A DNA stretch of 64,000 nucleotides from Apostichopus japonicus (Eukaryota; Echinodermata; Holothuroidea; Aspidochirotida; Stichopodidae): contig NC_092564.1 of assembly GCF_037975245.1 (NCBI RefSeq), forward strand, positions 1,379,984 to 1,443,983, written 5' to 3'. The translations under genes and the position numbers were made by a program. Positions 35,979 through 47,800 of this stretch are shown one piece after another. The notes under the pieces are model-generated. The model saw only the letters and a program-made list of their open reading frames with translations. It was not told where the DNA came from and did not search any database. The stretch's first letter is position 1, and every line of letters starts with the position of its first letter.

Positions 35979-38900
35979 TTAGTTGGTGAGCTGTATCAAA
36001 GCATTCACAACGTTTCCTTGGTTTACTCTCAAACTCCGCTCTGCTTCTGTCCGACTTATCTCCATCTCATTGACCTGTGAGTGAATGAATAGAAGATATT
36101 AAGAAGGTATTAAAAGTACTAATCGAAATAAAACTACTCAAATTTGTCAATAATTCTTCAGCTTCTATTACATTGGCCTTCTTTTACAACTTATTCAATT
36201 TTGAGATAATTTCAAAATTTGGGTCAAAGGAAGAACTTCATCCCACTCCTGTAAGTGAAGGTTTCCAATGACACTCTAAATAGATAATTATGCACTGCCT
36301 GTGTCAGATATGGAATGCATTCATCAGACCTTCATAACTTAATAATAAACAAATAAATTGAATGTGAACAGCATGTCACTAATCAATGCAATATACAAGA
36401 ACTGTACAGTAAAACAAAAGTCAGTATAAAAGAATAAAAAATCAACAATAAGTCACTGCTCAATACAAAAAACCCAAACAAAACCATTGTTTGATTGCTG
36501 GTCAGATGGATTGCTGATATTGTGTCAGCAATCAGTAAGAGGAAGCTAGGCACTCATCAATACCAGTACAAGGAGATAAATCCACTCACTATGAGATCAA
36601 CATCTGTCTTCTTTATCACCACCTTCGCCAACTCCTTTTCCCTACAAAAAAAGAGAGAAAATAATATGGTTATTTCAGCTATTTGTAGACTGATTTTGAT
36701 ATTTTGAAATCAAAGTTGCACGTAAACTGTTTCTTTTGTGCTATAATATTTCTCCAAAATAAAACAAACTGTTAGCAAACTGCTTATCCACTAAAGAGCC
36801 TGTGTAAGAGAATGTGTAAACGTAAGAGGGCCTGACATTTCGATCCTAGCAGGATCTTCTTCAAAGGCTGAATGACAAGTTACAGTAACAGAAGGGACAA
36901 ATACACACACAGAATACAGACAGGTTAATGAGCAAGGTGAACACAAAAGAGATAGATGTAAGAGGATTAGTAGACAAGGGATTAGTAGACAAGGGATTAG
37001 TAGACAAGGAATGGAGAGAAGAAAGAAACCAGGAAGAGGAGAGGTAAGAGATAAACAGATAATTTTTGCCTTAACAAATTCAGATATATCTCATGGTCAT
37101 ACCAAAGGACCTGGTGGGTTAATATTGCTTTGGTCAAATTTATATTCAAAATTAGATATATGATATTCCAAATTTGACTCTCACAAGGAAGGTCTAATCT
37201 GGTTTCTTTTTCTAGTGACCAACTGGTTGCATGGGCAGATACTCAATGTAATGAAATGTACAGTTACTCTTCTAAAATTATAGATAAAATCACTACAAAT
37301 CCTTTGTCAATACTCACAAGCAAACTGGGTCCCTGACATACCATCGGCCTATGATGCTCAGTTTCTTTCATTATTTGTATATATCATTTCATTTGCTTTT
37401 CCACAACAATAACGTTAAAACACAGGCACATATATTTCAGTGAGTTAAATTTGTACAGCAGAATTGTCACGATGGAATGTATTAACCAAATTGTTAACAA
37501 CATCAGCAAGATCAACCAGGGAATTCTCAGAAAAACTGCCTGATTTGGTACAGATTGGTCACCCAATAATCTTATGTATAAAACAGTGAGTTGCTATTCA
37601 TGTTTTATCAGACCTTTGATCCTCAACAAACTACCTAGAGAGAAGGATATCTACATGACTTACTAGTTCTAGTTACTCATCTGTTCCCATAGACAAACTT
37701 TGATGGCTTTTCACACAACAGCTACGTACTGTATGCTAACCATAGACATGCCGACTTTAATATACTCACATTTCTGCTCTCTCCTTAGTCCTTGCTTTCC
37801 TCTTTTCATTGACTTCAGCCAAAGCCTGTAAAAGTTAATATAATTTCACAGCTTTATGTTTACTTGCTTTTTGACTAATCAAATGGAGGGGGGAGGGGGG
37901 GGGGAGAGAGACAAGGGAGATTGTAACCATAATCTACTCAAATAAGTAATTTTCTACAGAACATAGTTTATATGTAGAATACCTGTAATTTATGGAAGCA
38001 TGGCTGGCAACTGAAAACTGCAAGAAAACTGTGAAGCCCATAAAAGTTACAAACAGAAGTGGTATTAGCTTTATACAATATTGATTAAACAAAGGTAAGC
38101 TTTAATGACAGTCACATATGAACGAATAGACACAAAGGTTGCAAAGAAAAAACTTATCATAATGAAATCAAAGCTCATTTGCTCTCAGCATCAGAGATGC
38201 TTGCCTCTGACAAAGACTTCAATATGAACCATTAGAACATTTGTGAAATGATGTGAAACAAAAGGTTGACAGTATTTTTTGTACATATGTTCCATTTTTG
38301 TTTGTTCTTTGTAAGACACAAAATTCTGAGCATTTTAATAAAATTGCTGTATAAAATTTGAACACTAACTTATTCCCTGGGATAGGGCACAGTTTTTGTT
38401 TTAGGAGTGAAACAAATTAATGTTAATTATAAAGAGTTCTGACATATTTTAGATATTTTGAGTTAACAGTTTTGAGGTTTTATCCTAAAAGAATTGCTTG
38501 GGGTCAAACAGAATGCATTTATGGTACATATTTGCATGGTTTTGTTAACTACTTTTGGCAACACCCTACCCTCCTTTAAGTACTGTAATATTAATTGAAT
38601 ATTTTTTATAGTTTCTTTTATTTAATGCATTGAACAATATTTCTAGGCTTCATTGTGGGAATGTATCAAATTATGAATGGGTGGGGGATAAGGGTGTGAC
38701 CGTTTAAACGGTTAATCGGCCGCAAATGCACTATCCGTTTAGAAAATCACAAACCGTACAAACGGAAATATTTTTTAAAAATTTCAAATACATTTTAAAC
38801 ATGAAATTTATTTAAAAATATGTTAAGAACTGAGTAATGTACTGCAAACTATCAATAAAAAACAGAAAAACAATGTTTAAGGCATGAATAATGTGTTCAA

Positions 38901-39784
38901 TATAATTATAGTAGTAGGCCAATATATAGTCATGAACTCATGATGGTGTTGTCAATTCGTTTTCTCAGTTTATATTTGCGACATATATCACCTGTACATG
39001 TACATCGATCAATGGCATGGTGAAATCCTGTGTGAAAGTATGTTGACCCCAAAAGATGCAAATGAGAAAGTACCGTAATAACATTAACAATACAAGGCCA
39101 GTATCTGTTAGGTCACACCCTTTGTGGGGGATGGAGTGAAATGTTGAAGCTTGATGGTATATCCAGGTATTTATCATTGTGGAAGGGGTCGAATGGAAAG
39201 TTTTGTAAATAGTTTTCAACCTTGATCTAAAATATTTTTCTTTATTTACTTAAAAATACCTTAGGCTACAGTGAAGGGGTCCAATTATGAAAGAGAATTT
39301 TGTTGCAAGAAATCAATTATACATGATGGAACTCAAAATGCCCAAGGTTCACTCCCTTTGTACTTGTTGTATGATAGGCAAATAGATATATGGAAGAACC
39401 TGACCAGTGAAAGATGGGACTTAATTCCCAAAGCTGTTACTGTACTATGTTAGTGTAAAGCCTAAACGTAGGCTTATATACCGTTTCGTTATGTGCCGTG
39501 ATGAGTTTAGCCTAAGCTTTTCCAATCAACGCCTAAAGTAATAATGACTATGCATTGATAATGGTAGTCTTGCTAGCCTAACCTAGTCTAGCCTACCATA
39601 TGCGTAACGTTACAACAGCATGCTACCAAATGTTACACACATTGCTCATATCATGCACTGATATTTCTTGTTCTTCGGCGTAATCGGTGACCCTCTCAAG
39701 ATCTGCCGCACCACTGTCATGTTTTTTCACTTTCGGGGCTGATGTATCCTTTTCACCCTCATCCTGTTCTCCGTTTGTCGACAT
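35979..39784 (-). CDS. HYPK: Huntingtin-interacting protein K (NatA-associated chaperone), complete
   Basis: Seen: four exons with GT/AG borders: 39784-39641, 37825-37770, 36641-36590 and 36074-35979 (TAA at 35981-35979), giving 115 residues. Exon 1 carries KHDSGAADLERVTDYAEE, almost identical to human HYPK. Exon 2 gives ALAEVNEKRKARTKERAE, exon 3 EKELAKVVIKKTDVDLI, and exon 4 the conserved end NEMEISRTEAERSLR to ALIQLTN. Known: the C-terminal ~45 residues form a UBA-like fold shared with NAC-alpha. The middle helix and N-terminal segment bind and inhibit the ribosome-associated NatA acetyltransferase (NAA15/NAA10), and the protein limits aggregation of nascent chains in the cytosol. Human length is 121-129. 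The start at 39784 follows alignment; a second in-frame ATG at 39811 would add MRFWYERRK, recalling a similar N-terminal extension of the long human form. The intron between exons 1 and 2 holds a TIR element. Confidence 0.95.
36826..36874 (-). ncRNA. Hammerhead-ribozyme-like motif in a dispersed repeat (probably Penelope-like element remnant)
   Basis: On the minus strand: TTGAAGA, then AGATCCTGCTAGGATC forming a 6-bp stem (GATCCT/AGGATC) with a 3-nt loop, then GAAA and TGTCAGGCCC. This matches the hammerhead order CUGANGA, stem II, GAAA, except that the first C is T. Known: Penelope-like retroelements encode minimal hammerhead ribozymes of this form. The changed core base suggests it is inactive. 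It lies in the HYPK intron between exons 2 and 3. Confidence 0.5.
36961..37010. repeat. Short tandem repeat, 17-bp unit x3
   Basis: GGATTAGTAGACAAGG-type unit repeated three times within the same HYPK intron. Confidence 0.85.
38681..39132. mobile_element. Short TIR element with 9-bp flanking direct repeats (hAT-like MITE)
   Basis: Perfect 12-bp inverted ends AAGGGTGTGACC (38690-38701) and GGTCACACCCTT (39111-39122). GTGGGGGAT occurs directly outside both ends (38681-38689 and 39124-39132). An 8-9 bp target duplication with this size suggests a hAT-type non-autonomous element. It sits in the HYPK intron between exons 1 and 2. No transposase coding. Confidence 0.8.
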
Positions 39785-40664
39785 TTTTCTACGTTCGTAC
39801 CAGAATCGCAAAACTGTACCAGGCTAACCTTTGACCTCACAAAATTTACAGTGATATATCAGTCATGGAACGCCGATTTGTTTTGACTTTCACAAGACCC
39901 CTTTTGTCTTTCACAAGACCCCTTTTGTGAAGATCAACGGCAAGCTAGACCAGAATATGGCAAACTCTGTGAATTCAAATTGCTGTATATGTTTGCAAAG
40001 CAACTTCTGTCACGACCACAGGTCGCCGTTGCGATACAGTTCTGTAAAATAGAAAGTATTTACCGACTGATATCGTGAATAGTGCATGCCGTGGGAGCAA
40101 GAAAAAAGGGAAGAAGAAAGTTGGGTGAGGAGGGGCTCAGAAAACCGACGGTGCTTAGGGTTCTTTCCCAGAAAAATCATAGTTGTTTTGAAAGTTATGC
40201 AATGGGTCAAATAGCAGGCGCGTAGCCAAGGGGGGGGGGGGGGGCGAAGGGGGCAGCCGCCCCGGCTGCAGCCCCCAACCATTTTTTGCAGTGGCGTAGG
40301 AAGGTACTTTTGAGTGGGGGGGGGGGGGCTGAAGACTGTTGGCCGGCCTGGGGGAGGGGTCTAAGGGGAGGGGTGTCCTCCTCCCCTTTGGATTTTTTTG
40401 CATTTCCAGGTGGCCTCAGATGCAATTTGGTGCAATATAGCACACTTCAACACCCACTCCATTTTGTAAACTTAATTTTGTATTTTCACCTGGCCTTAGA
40501 TGCAATTTGGTGCTCCAAATGAGATTTTTTTTTCTCATTTGGAAATGAAAAAGGGGTTTTCTGACTTGCGAAGCGGGGGGGGGGGGCGGAATGATACTTC
40601 CGCCCCTCCACATTTTTCACTGGGGGGCTGGCGCCCCCCAGGCCCCCCGGTTCCTCCGCCCTTG

Positions 40665-41020
40665 ATTTTTTGGGTGAAAATTCGGGCAAGATGCTGAGAA
40701 TTTTTCGGGCACCTACTGGAAGAAGAATAATTTGCAGTGTGTTTTTCAATATTTGGGTGAAAATTCGGGCAATATGCTTTGAATTTTTAGGGCATCTACT
40801 GAGAGAATAATAATTTGCAATGTGTTTTTCAATATTTGGGTGAAAATTCGGGCAATATGCTTTGAATTTTTCGAGCACCTACTAAAAGGAGAATAATTTG
40901 CAATGTATTTTTCAAATTTTTTGGTGAAAATTCGGGCAATATGCTTTGAATTTTTTCGGGCACTTACTGAAAGAATAATAATTTGCAGTGTTTTTCAATT
41001 TTTGGGGTGAAAATTTGGGC
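40665..41020. repeat. Tandem repeat, ~95-bp unit, about 4 copies
   Basis: Units contain GGTGAAAATTCGGGCAATAT, GAATTTTTCGGGCACCTACT and GAATAATTTGCA. The last copy is interrupted by the element at 41030-41418, after which CACCTACTGAAAGAAGAA resumes at 41421. Confidence 0.88.
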
Positions 41021-41029
41021 AATATGCTG

Positions 41030-41418
41030 AGTGGCGGAGCGTCCATACAGTCAGAGGGGGCGGATGCCCCCTTGACGGACTCAAATGGACTGCTGGCGCC
41101 CTTTTCATCTTTTTACCACTTTTTACCTATTCGCGATTATTGACTTTTTTTTATTGGGCTCTCAAATACCTATTGACATTTGTCACATTTTGTTGGTGCA
41201 ATTTTTTGACAAATGGCGATGACACCTATTTATTCTTCGTTTATCTGCAAATTAGCAAGGCCTGGAAAGGGTCATTTCCGGCGATCTAGGGAGTATCTTT
41301 ACTCAAAAATTTTCTGTACGCTCCGCGCCAACCTGTGGTGGCACTCCACTTAGATAGTGTCGAAAGCGCCCCTACAGACCATTCTCTCCCCCTGACCAAT
41401 ACCCCTAGCTCCGCCACT
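41030..41418. mobile_element. MITE inserted in the tandem repeat
   Basis: Inverted ends AGTGGCGGAGC (41030-41040) and GCTCCGCCACT (41408-41418). The host repeat unit is interrupted at AATATGCTG and resumes at GGCACCTACTG, with roughly 10 bp missing. This gives a relative date: the element is younger than the array. Confidence 0.75.
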
Positions 41419-41715
41419 GGCACCTACTGAAAGAAGAAGAATTTGCAATGTGTTTTTTAATGGTTAAAGTTATATTATTGTTAATATCATTATTGTTGTA
41501 ACAACTTCCCCAATAATGATAACCAATATGGAAGGGTAATAACACGGAAAATGATTTTATGTTATTGGCATGTGATGTAATAACCGATGAATGCCTATAT
41601 GATGTGCACATTAACATGTGGAACGCGCGCGAAGCGCGCGAAAAATTCTGGTTATATTTTTCGGGCAAGTCGTTGCAGCCCCCCAAATCAAATGAGGCTC
41701 CTACGCCTATGTATA

Positions 41716-41993
41716 CAGGGCGGATTCATGATTACATAAATAAAGTAACACAAGGGGCGCTGAGGCCGACTTTCGGTAGCGCGGTGTTTGTTCTCCCAGA
41801 AACGAAAAAAAAAACACGTTAGACGTGTAATAGCGCGTTCCTGGACATACTAATTTAGGTTATACATAAGGTTTATAACTAGGCCTACAAGTAGGCTATA
41901 CTGGGTCGTGTTAATGACTATATACTTGTAGTTTTTTTTGTATGTTGTGTCAAGAAGCGGTTTGTCCCCGTGCCCCCTGGATCCGCTCCTGGG
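41716..41993. mobile_element. Small MITE-like element
   Basis: Imperfect inverted ends CAGGGCGGATTCA and TGGATCCGCTCCTG, of the same general style as the element at 30191-31540. About 280 bp, no coding. Confidence 0.45.
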
Positions 41994-42783
41994 GTAAGTA
42001 CAAACAGAGTCACTCATTGCCTAGCAAAGGCTCTCTTTGAAGGTTCACGCAGTGCTGTGTAATGCATCCCTAGTAAGAAAAGTGGTGGAGGGGCAGACAC
42101 ATGTACTCATTAATGTTTTACTCCTCCCGTCTCCCTCCTTACCGGACCCTACGCAGCTACGTATATATATATATATTTCTTGTACGTTGACAGATTCAAT
42201 TGATGTAAAATTTAATCAAGGTTGATTCTGATGTGTCTCGCATTCATGAGGCTATGCATGCAAGCGCAATACTGGATGGGATACGCACAGCGTGAGAGTC
42301 GTACGTCTATATATGTACACAGCCCTGGCATGCGCAGGCGTAAGGGTTAGGCACACGAAAACACGGAACCGTGGTTGGGTTTTAAGCTTCATAGATTTCC
42401 AGAGAAACGTTTTCGCCACAGAAATGCTTGCCTCATAAGCCCAAAGTAAGAACTTGTTGCAAGCAGCCGGACATTTATCATTTATGATTTGTTTGCAAAT
42501 ATTTCAGGTGTTTTAACTACACTCGAACGTCTATTGCTTATGTAGGCCTGTACTAACTTGATCTACAGTATAAGGCCTAACCTATGCTAGCCTCGGCCAT
42601 TGCAACATACTATTACTAAGTGAATTAATGCTGACTCAGTGACCGTGCTATCTGCTAGTCCATACTCGTTGTTTTCTTATAGTACTTGCATTCGTGCAAG
42701 TTGAGTAGCCCGAACAATTATAACTTGGCCTACTGACTAACATTTGCTTTGAGGACTCCATACATGTTCAAATTGATTGGGAA

Positions 42784-44860
42784 ATGAATGAAAACAACAT
42801 GGAACCCGGAGAACCAAGTAAGGCGATGATGAGATGCCGCATTGGGTACAGCTGTGTCGGGATCATTTTGGGTATTTCTGTTTTCATCTGCTTCCTGGCA
42901 ACTCCAGCATTCTATAATTTGCATATTTCCCTATGGGGTTTTGCAAGTGGTAAGTTGTAATTAAGACAATGAAATGCTGGACCAATTGCAAAATAAACCT
43001 ACTCACTCATTTCTGACTTTTTAAGAATTGCAATATTGTTTACTATAGGATCATTTTGGGTATTTCTGTTTTCATCTGCTTCCTGGCAACTCCAGCATTC
43101 TATAATTTGCATATTTCCCTTTGGGGTTTCGCAAGTGGTAAGTTGTAATTAAGACATAATGAAATGCTGGACCAATTGCAAAATAAACCTACCCCGCAAC
43201 TCACTCATTTCTGACTTTTTAAGAATTGCAATATTGTTTACTAAACTTTAAGAGCAGTTTACTGTACAAGAAGGTAATCAATTACTACAAATGTATCGAT
43301 AACGTACAGTTAGCAGTGCTATTTCTTGATAATATGCATGCACACAGGATATTGTTCAAAAGGAAAATGTAGATTATTTTCAGGGATGCTTGCAAATTTT
43401 GATTTACATCTTAAAAATTTCCATACAAACATTCAATCTCATTGATTAATTAATTAGTGAAACCTGATGTGTATGAAGTCTGAAAATGAAACAGTTAAGT
43501 TAGTATGTACAATGATCATACTTCTTTCTAAGCAGATTCAGTCCTCATACTTAATACACACATTTTACTTTCATCTCACGACAGCCTTTTTTGCATTTCT
43601 TACTATGATTGTCCATATCCAACATATCAAGGGAGATCGTGATGTCTGGGTCTATCGTTTGAAGCTTTTCATCCTAATTGGCTTCTTTACTGCACTGGGA
43701 TGCATCATTGCATTTGTAGTTTACCTAGTCTTGGCCATAGTGCAAAAACAAGGTCAGTATTTTCAACTATTTTTATAAGCCTCTTCTTGGCAACTTTAGT
43801 TGTAACTTATAACAACAAGATGACTTGTTAATGTCTGTGTGCTTGATTGGGCATCCATGTGTGATGCCAAACTTGTACATATCATTACTCAAAGTGGACA
43901 GCATTGTTAGATCTCATTCTTTCAGGTTGATGTCATTGCCAAGTTTTGGAAGGCAATTGCTTTTCATGAAGGTCTACGTTCTTTTTGGGTCAAGATGTAT
44001 TCAATGTGGAACTCCAGGTGCTCACAAAAGGCTATACATGTGCTCACATACCATGTGGTTTATTGCAAAAGCTTAGGACAAAACACTACACTGTAGGTTG
44101 TCTTGACCTTGAAGGTCAGTGGTCCCTTGAGGTCCATTTAGGTCAAAATGTGTACGTGTACACCTTATCTACAAGATATTTCAGGATAGTAAGGCTCTGT
44201 ATATGATATAAATGAGTACAAGAAGTATGTTATACTTGGTGGAGACTAACAGTCACTTTCGGTCAAAGTTTTAAAAATCAACAAAAATCAATTTTAAATT
44301 CCAACAATTATCAGTACAGTATACATGTATAAATTTCAAAGTTCCTTTTTTCTCTTGTTATGTGCGAACAAAGTATGAACTATTACATGTATGTAGCTAC
44401 TGTTAGTTAGATTATTTATAAATTAGCATTACCCCCCCCCCCCCCTAGTTGTTTTCAAATTTCTCATTGAGTGTTTCATTCTGTTAACATTTTGAGATTT
44501 TGCCAGACAAAGTTGAAACCAGCTGGTAATTACATTGCTAAGGCATCTAGCATATCAACATTTTCAGGTATTACAGTATTTTGCAGTGGTTTCACATTAG
44601 TTCCATTCAAGAAAAAAATTGTGTAGGAAAGGAATGCAAAGAGATTCATATTATAAGAGAAAGATTATTTGCTGATTTTATTTTTACATTCTGTTTGTCT
44701 TTTAGTTTTGTTGCCAGTGAACGGAGATGAAGATACTGAAAAGGGCTACTACTTGGCATCTATCTGGGTCTTTATGACATGGAAGTGGTCCTTTGCCTTG
44801 TTTCTGACCTCCCGATCATATAGACGAAATTACACAACCAGGTATGTGGCAATACCTTGA
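42784..44860 (+). CDS. SLC48A1: Heme transporter HRG1 (SLC48A1 family)
   Basis: Seen: exon 1 42784-42949 (MNENNMEPGEPSKAMM, then GIILGISVFICFLATPAF), exon 2 43585-43752, exon 3 44706-44860. All introns are phase 1 with GT/AG borders; the protein is 162 residues (human 146). Four hydrophobic segments lie near residues 24-46, 52-69, 80-108 and 126-148. Exon 2 ends YLVLAIVQKQ against human FLVLAITRHQ. Exon 3 has YYLASIWVFMTWKWSF then RSYRRNY, matching human YYLSCVWSFISFKWAF and HRYRADF. H66 and H69 in segment 2 sit near the heme-relevant histidine of the family. Known: HRG1 moves heme out of endo-lysosomes. The last codons RYVAIP before TGA (44858) follow a possible donor (AG/GTATGT at 44842), so a further terminal exon is possible. 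AATAAA motifs occur near 46211 and 46670. Most of exon 1 is tandemly duplicated downstream. Confidence 0.9.
42860..43243 (+). repeat. Tandem duplication (~188 bp) covering most of HRG1 exon 1 and its donor
   Basis: Copy 1 is 42860-43047 and copy 2 is 43048 to about 43243. Copy 2 repeats the exon from GGATCATTTTGGG through the GTAAGT donor and into the intron, with a few substitutions and small insertions. The junction creates a new AG (TTTACTATAG at 43039-43048) in front of copy 2, so 43049-43137 has exon-like borders on both sides. Confidence 0.9.
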
Positions 44861-47800
44861 TGTTGACTGTGGCCTGAAGAGGTTCACACATACTCCAAGT
44901 TCGGTGGGAATCGTGTGTTTGTTCATGAGTAAATGTGGTAATAACCAGTACCATTCAGTGGATAAGAGAATGCTAAAAGGAAACTGATTGTAGAGGCACA
45001 GCTTCACTCTTATTATCCATTTGTTAATTGAGTTTTAAGTAAAAGCAGTCAAAGTAATATTAATGTCAAATAACCTTTCATGTGTGTGTGAGGTTCCTTT
45101 CACGGTCAGCGTGAAATTTGCTTCTCTTTTACGTTGGAACTCCCAACAAATTCTTTTGTGTTTCACTAGCTAGGAAGCTACTCAAAAGTAAGTGAGGTCT
45201 CTGAATGGTTTCGGATGTTCCTTTCAATCCCTGAATGAATCCACTCAGACCTGTTTGTACACACTTTCGTTTACTGACATAAAAGGTGCTACTAAACTGT
45301 AGGATTAAATAGTTGCACACCTGTTCCCTTAAGAAATACAAAATTAAACCAGAAAAAAGTAACGATGAGAAAAGAACCAAAACAAATGAAAACAAAACTA
45401 TGACCGTTTCAAACTGGTATCACTGCCCATTTAGTGTTTCTTATCCCTGTTTTTACTTGAACTTTTTTTTTCTTCCTTGCTTGGTGGTATTGCTATGTAT
45501 GTATTTGTAGTTCATCGAAAGGTTTAGGGAAGCAAAGCAAAACTAAAGCACACTTAAAAGGAGGCACCAAAAAAAACCGGGGAAAAAAAGGAAGAGAAAA
45601 TGTGATGGTTTGTTTCCTAAAACATAAGCCACTCTTTATGTGAAGTACTCTGTCATATATTGGATTACATTATATTATATTATTATAGTTTTTTATTAGT
45701 TTCAATTATCTCATTCTTTACTTAATTTGAAACTTTATAAGCCAAAGAAAAAGAGAAAAAAATAAAAAATGATAAAGAAGAATACAACAAGGAGCAATTT
45801 TGATACCTTGATGAATAGAGTGGACATTCCTGTGAGGACGAATGATATTAAAGGTACTAGTTAGATGTTTATCTTGAAGAGACTGTTATTCCTTTCCTGT
45901 ACGTTTTGTATTCCGTAAAACCTTTGGTGTTCTATGGAAGGATGTTGTTCACAAAATTGTCATGGCAGGTTGGATTAAATATGGTTTGCTTTTTGTGGGA
46001 TAAATTTTCACGTGAAGTTATTTAATCGTCTTTGTTACAAACTTTAGAAACTCTTGTAGGATTTGTAGCTTATTTCGTAAAGCAGACGAGAAGTACAGCG
46101 GGCCTATTAGTGTTAGCAGACGTCGTTGATGCACTTACTCTGATAAATAGTATTGCTACAAGATTATAACGTTCATTGATAATACAGAGTGTATTGGAGG
46201 AAAACTATAAAATAAAGGGTGTCCTCACCTCATGAGCTAGAGAAGACAGTGAAACTGATTAATTCTGGAGCTATGGTAGCATCCATGGACACTTTATCAA
46301 TGGTCAAGTGTACTGTAGGTCAAGTGTACTGTAGGTCAAGTTTACCATCGAGAGTGCTCTCTCATTTATCTGTCCATCATTCTTCTCCTCTCTCTTTCAT
46401 GTACTGTTATGATCATTTTCTTTAAGGCATTTCATATTTGTATAACCTGACATATCATTCCATGAAGGAAGAGGTAATGTAACTTTGTATTTGTTTTCTG
46501 TTTTTTTTTTAACTCTGGAATTTTGTTTTTCCAGAGATTTGAAAGTCCTATGTAATGTCAGCTGTGAAACAGTAGTCTTTTGTGCAGTATATATAAATAT
46601 ATTATAAATTATACGTGTACACAAGTAATGATAAAAGTCTTAAGTTAGCCAGCCACTGGTATATCAATCAAAATAAAGGGAACATGTTACGTTGATGGTG
46701 CGAGAGTATTGAAAGACCTATCAAAGTCATTCCTTCTATAAATTCTAGATTAAATAAGAATGAGGAATGTTTGCTGGGATTTCACATTTTTAACACAATG
46801 GTAGATTACCACAAAAGGAAAGAGTGATGTTGGTGTTGTGTTTACTTTTCCTAACTTACCGTATAGTATTTTTTTTAATGTTGAAGCAAACAATAGCTGA
46901 CTTAAATTCTTTCAACTTGAAATTTTATATTAGAGAGTAATGGGGAGATTGAACATTATCATATTTCACTGATCAGAAAATCACTGTCATAGTTTATTGC
47001 AAAAGTTTGATATTTATAGCTTTTTATCTAAGTATATATTCTATATTGTAATCTAAGCACTGTGACTTTTAAAGTCAGTAAACATAATAATGGGAATTGC
47101 TTGTAATGTTGAATTAAGGGATATTTGAAGAAGCATCTATGAAAGAGACAGAGGAACAATGCAAAGTGTTTCTGGACAGAAAATTGCCCCAATTAGGGAT
47201 TTGGTTATTCATTAAAATAGGGGTTGTGTACAATCCAATGCATGACGTTAATTGGGATACTTTCTTGACCATTGCATACAAGCCATAAGTACTTTCTGCT
47301 GCATGTTCCTATCTGCCTAGTTATGTCTGCCTTCTCCTATCACGTTTATGCTTTTCTTGTTTCAGGCCGGAATCTAATGGCTTCTTAAATTTCATCCTTT
47401 ATGGGAATTTACTTTTCTGTTATCCTGGTGCTATCACATCACAACCCCTTGAAGAAGAGATGGCGTAGACATTAGGTGCCATAATCATATCTTTGTTTTT
47501 CCATTTTGAGGTTATAATGAAGCCATTGATCATTCGTTCTCCATCATCAATTCCTTTGAACAACCATTAGATTTTGTAACCTAGGCTTATCTCTGGCATG
47601 CCTACCTCTAATTGGACTGTAATTGACTTAGTTCATACAGTAGGTCAATTCAGGAATAAAAAAAATTGCCATTATTTATAGAGGTACTGTCAATTAAACC
47701 ATTCTCAGAGGATAGGGGGTGGAGGACTTACAGTACTCCTCTCTCTAAAATTAGTTACCATCCCAATCCACATCATCCCTAAAACAGGAAATGGTCAGAA

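Larger units (their letters stand above)
40215..41995. mobile_element. Cluster of nested MITE-like elements
   Basis: Successive transposon-like ends: GGCGCGTAGCCAAGG plus poly-G (40218), CAGTGGCGTAGGAAGG (40290) with poly-G, a ~95-bp tandem repeat (40665-41020), an inserted element 41030-41418, a GCGCGCGAAGCGCGCG palindrome (41623-41640), GGCTCCTACGCCTATG (41694-41709), then CAGGGCGGATTCA (41716) and TGGATCCGCTCCTG (near 41993). GC content is far higher than the surroundings. No transposase frame was found; proline-rich frames here come from the poly-G runs. Confidence 0.7.

Noticed and set aside
40207-40878. Several Pro/Gly-rich frames on both strands
   Set aside because: Produced by poly-G/poly-C runs and the 95-bp array inside MITE-like elements.
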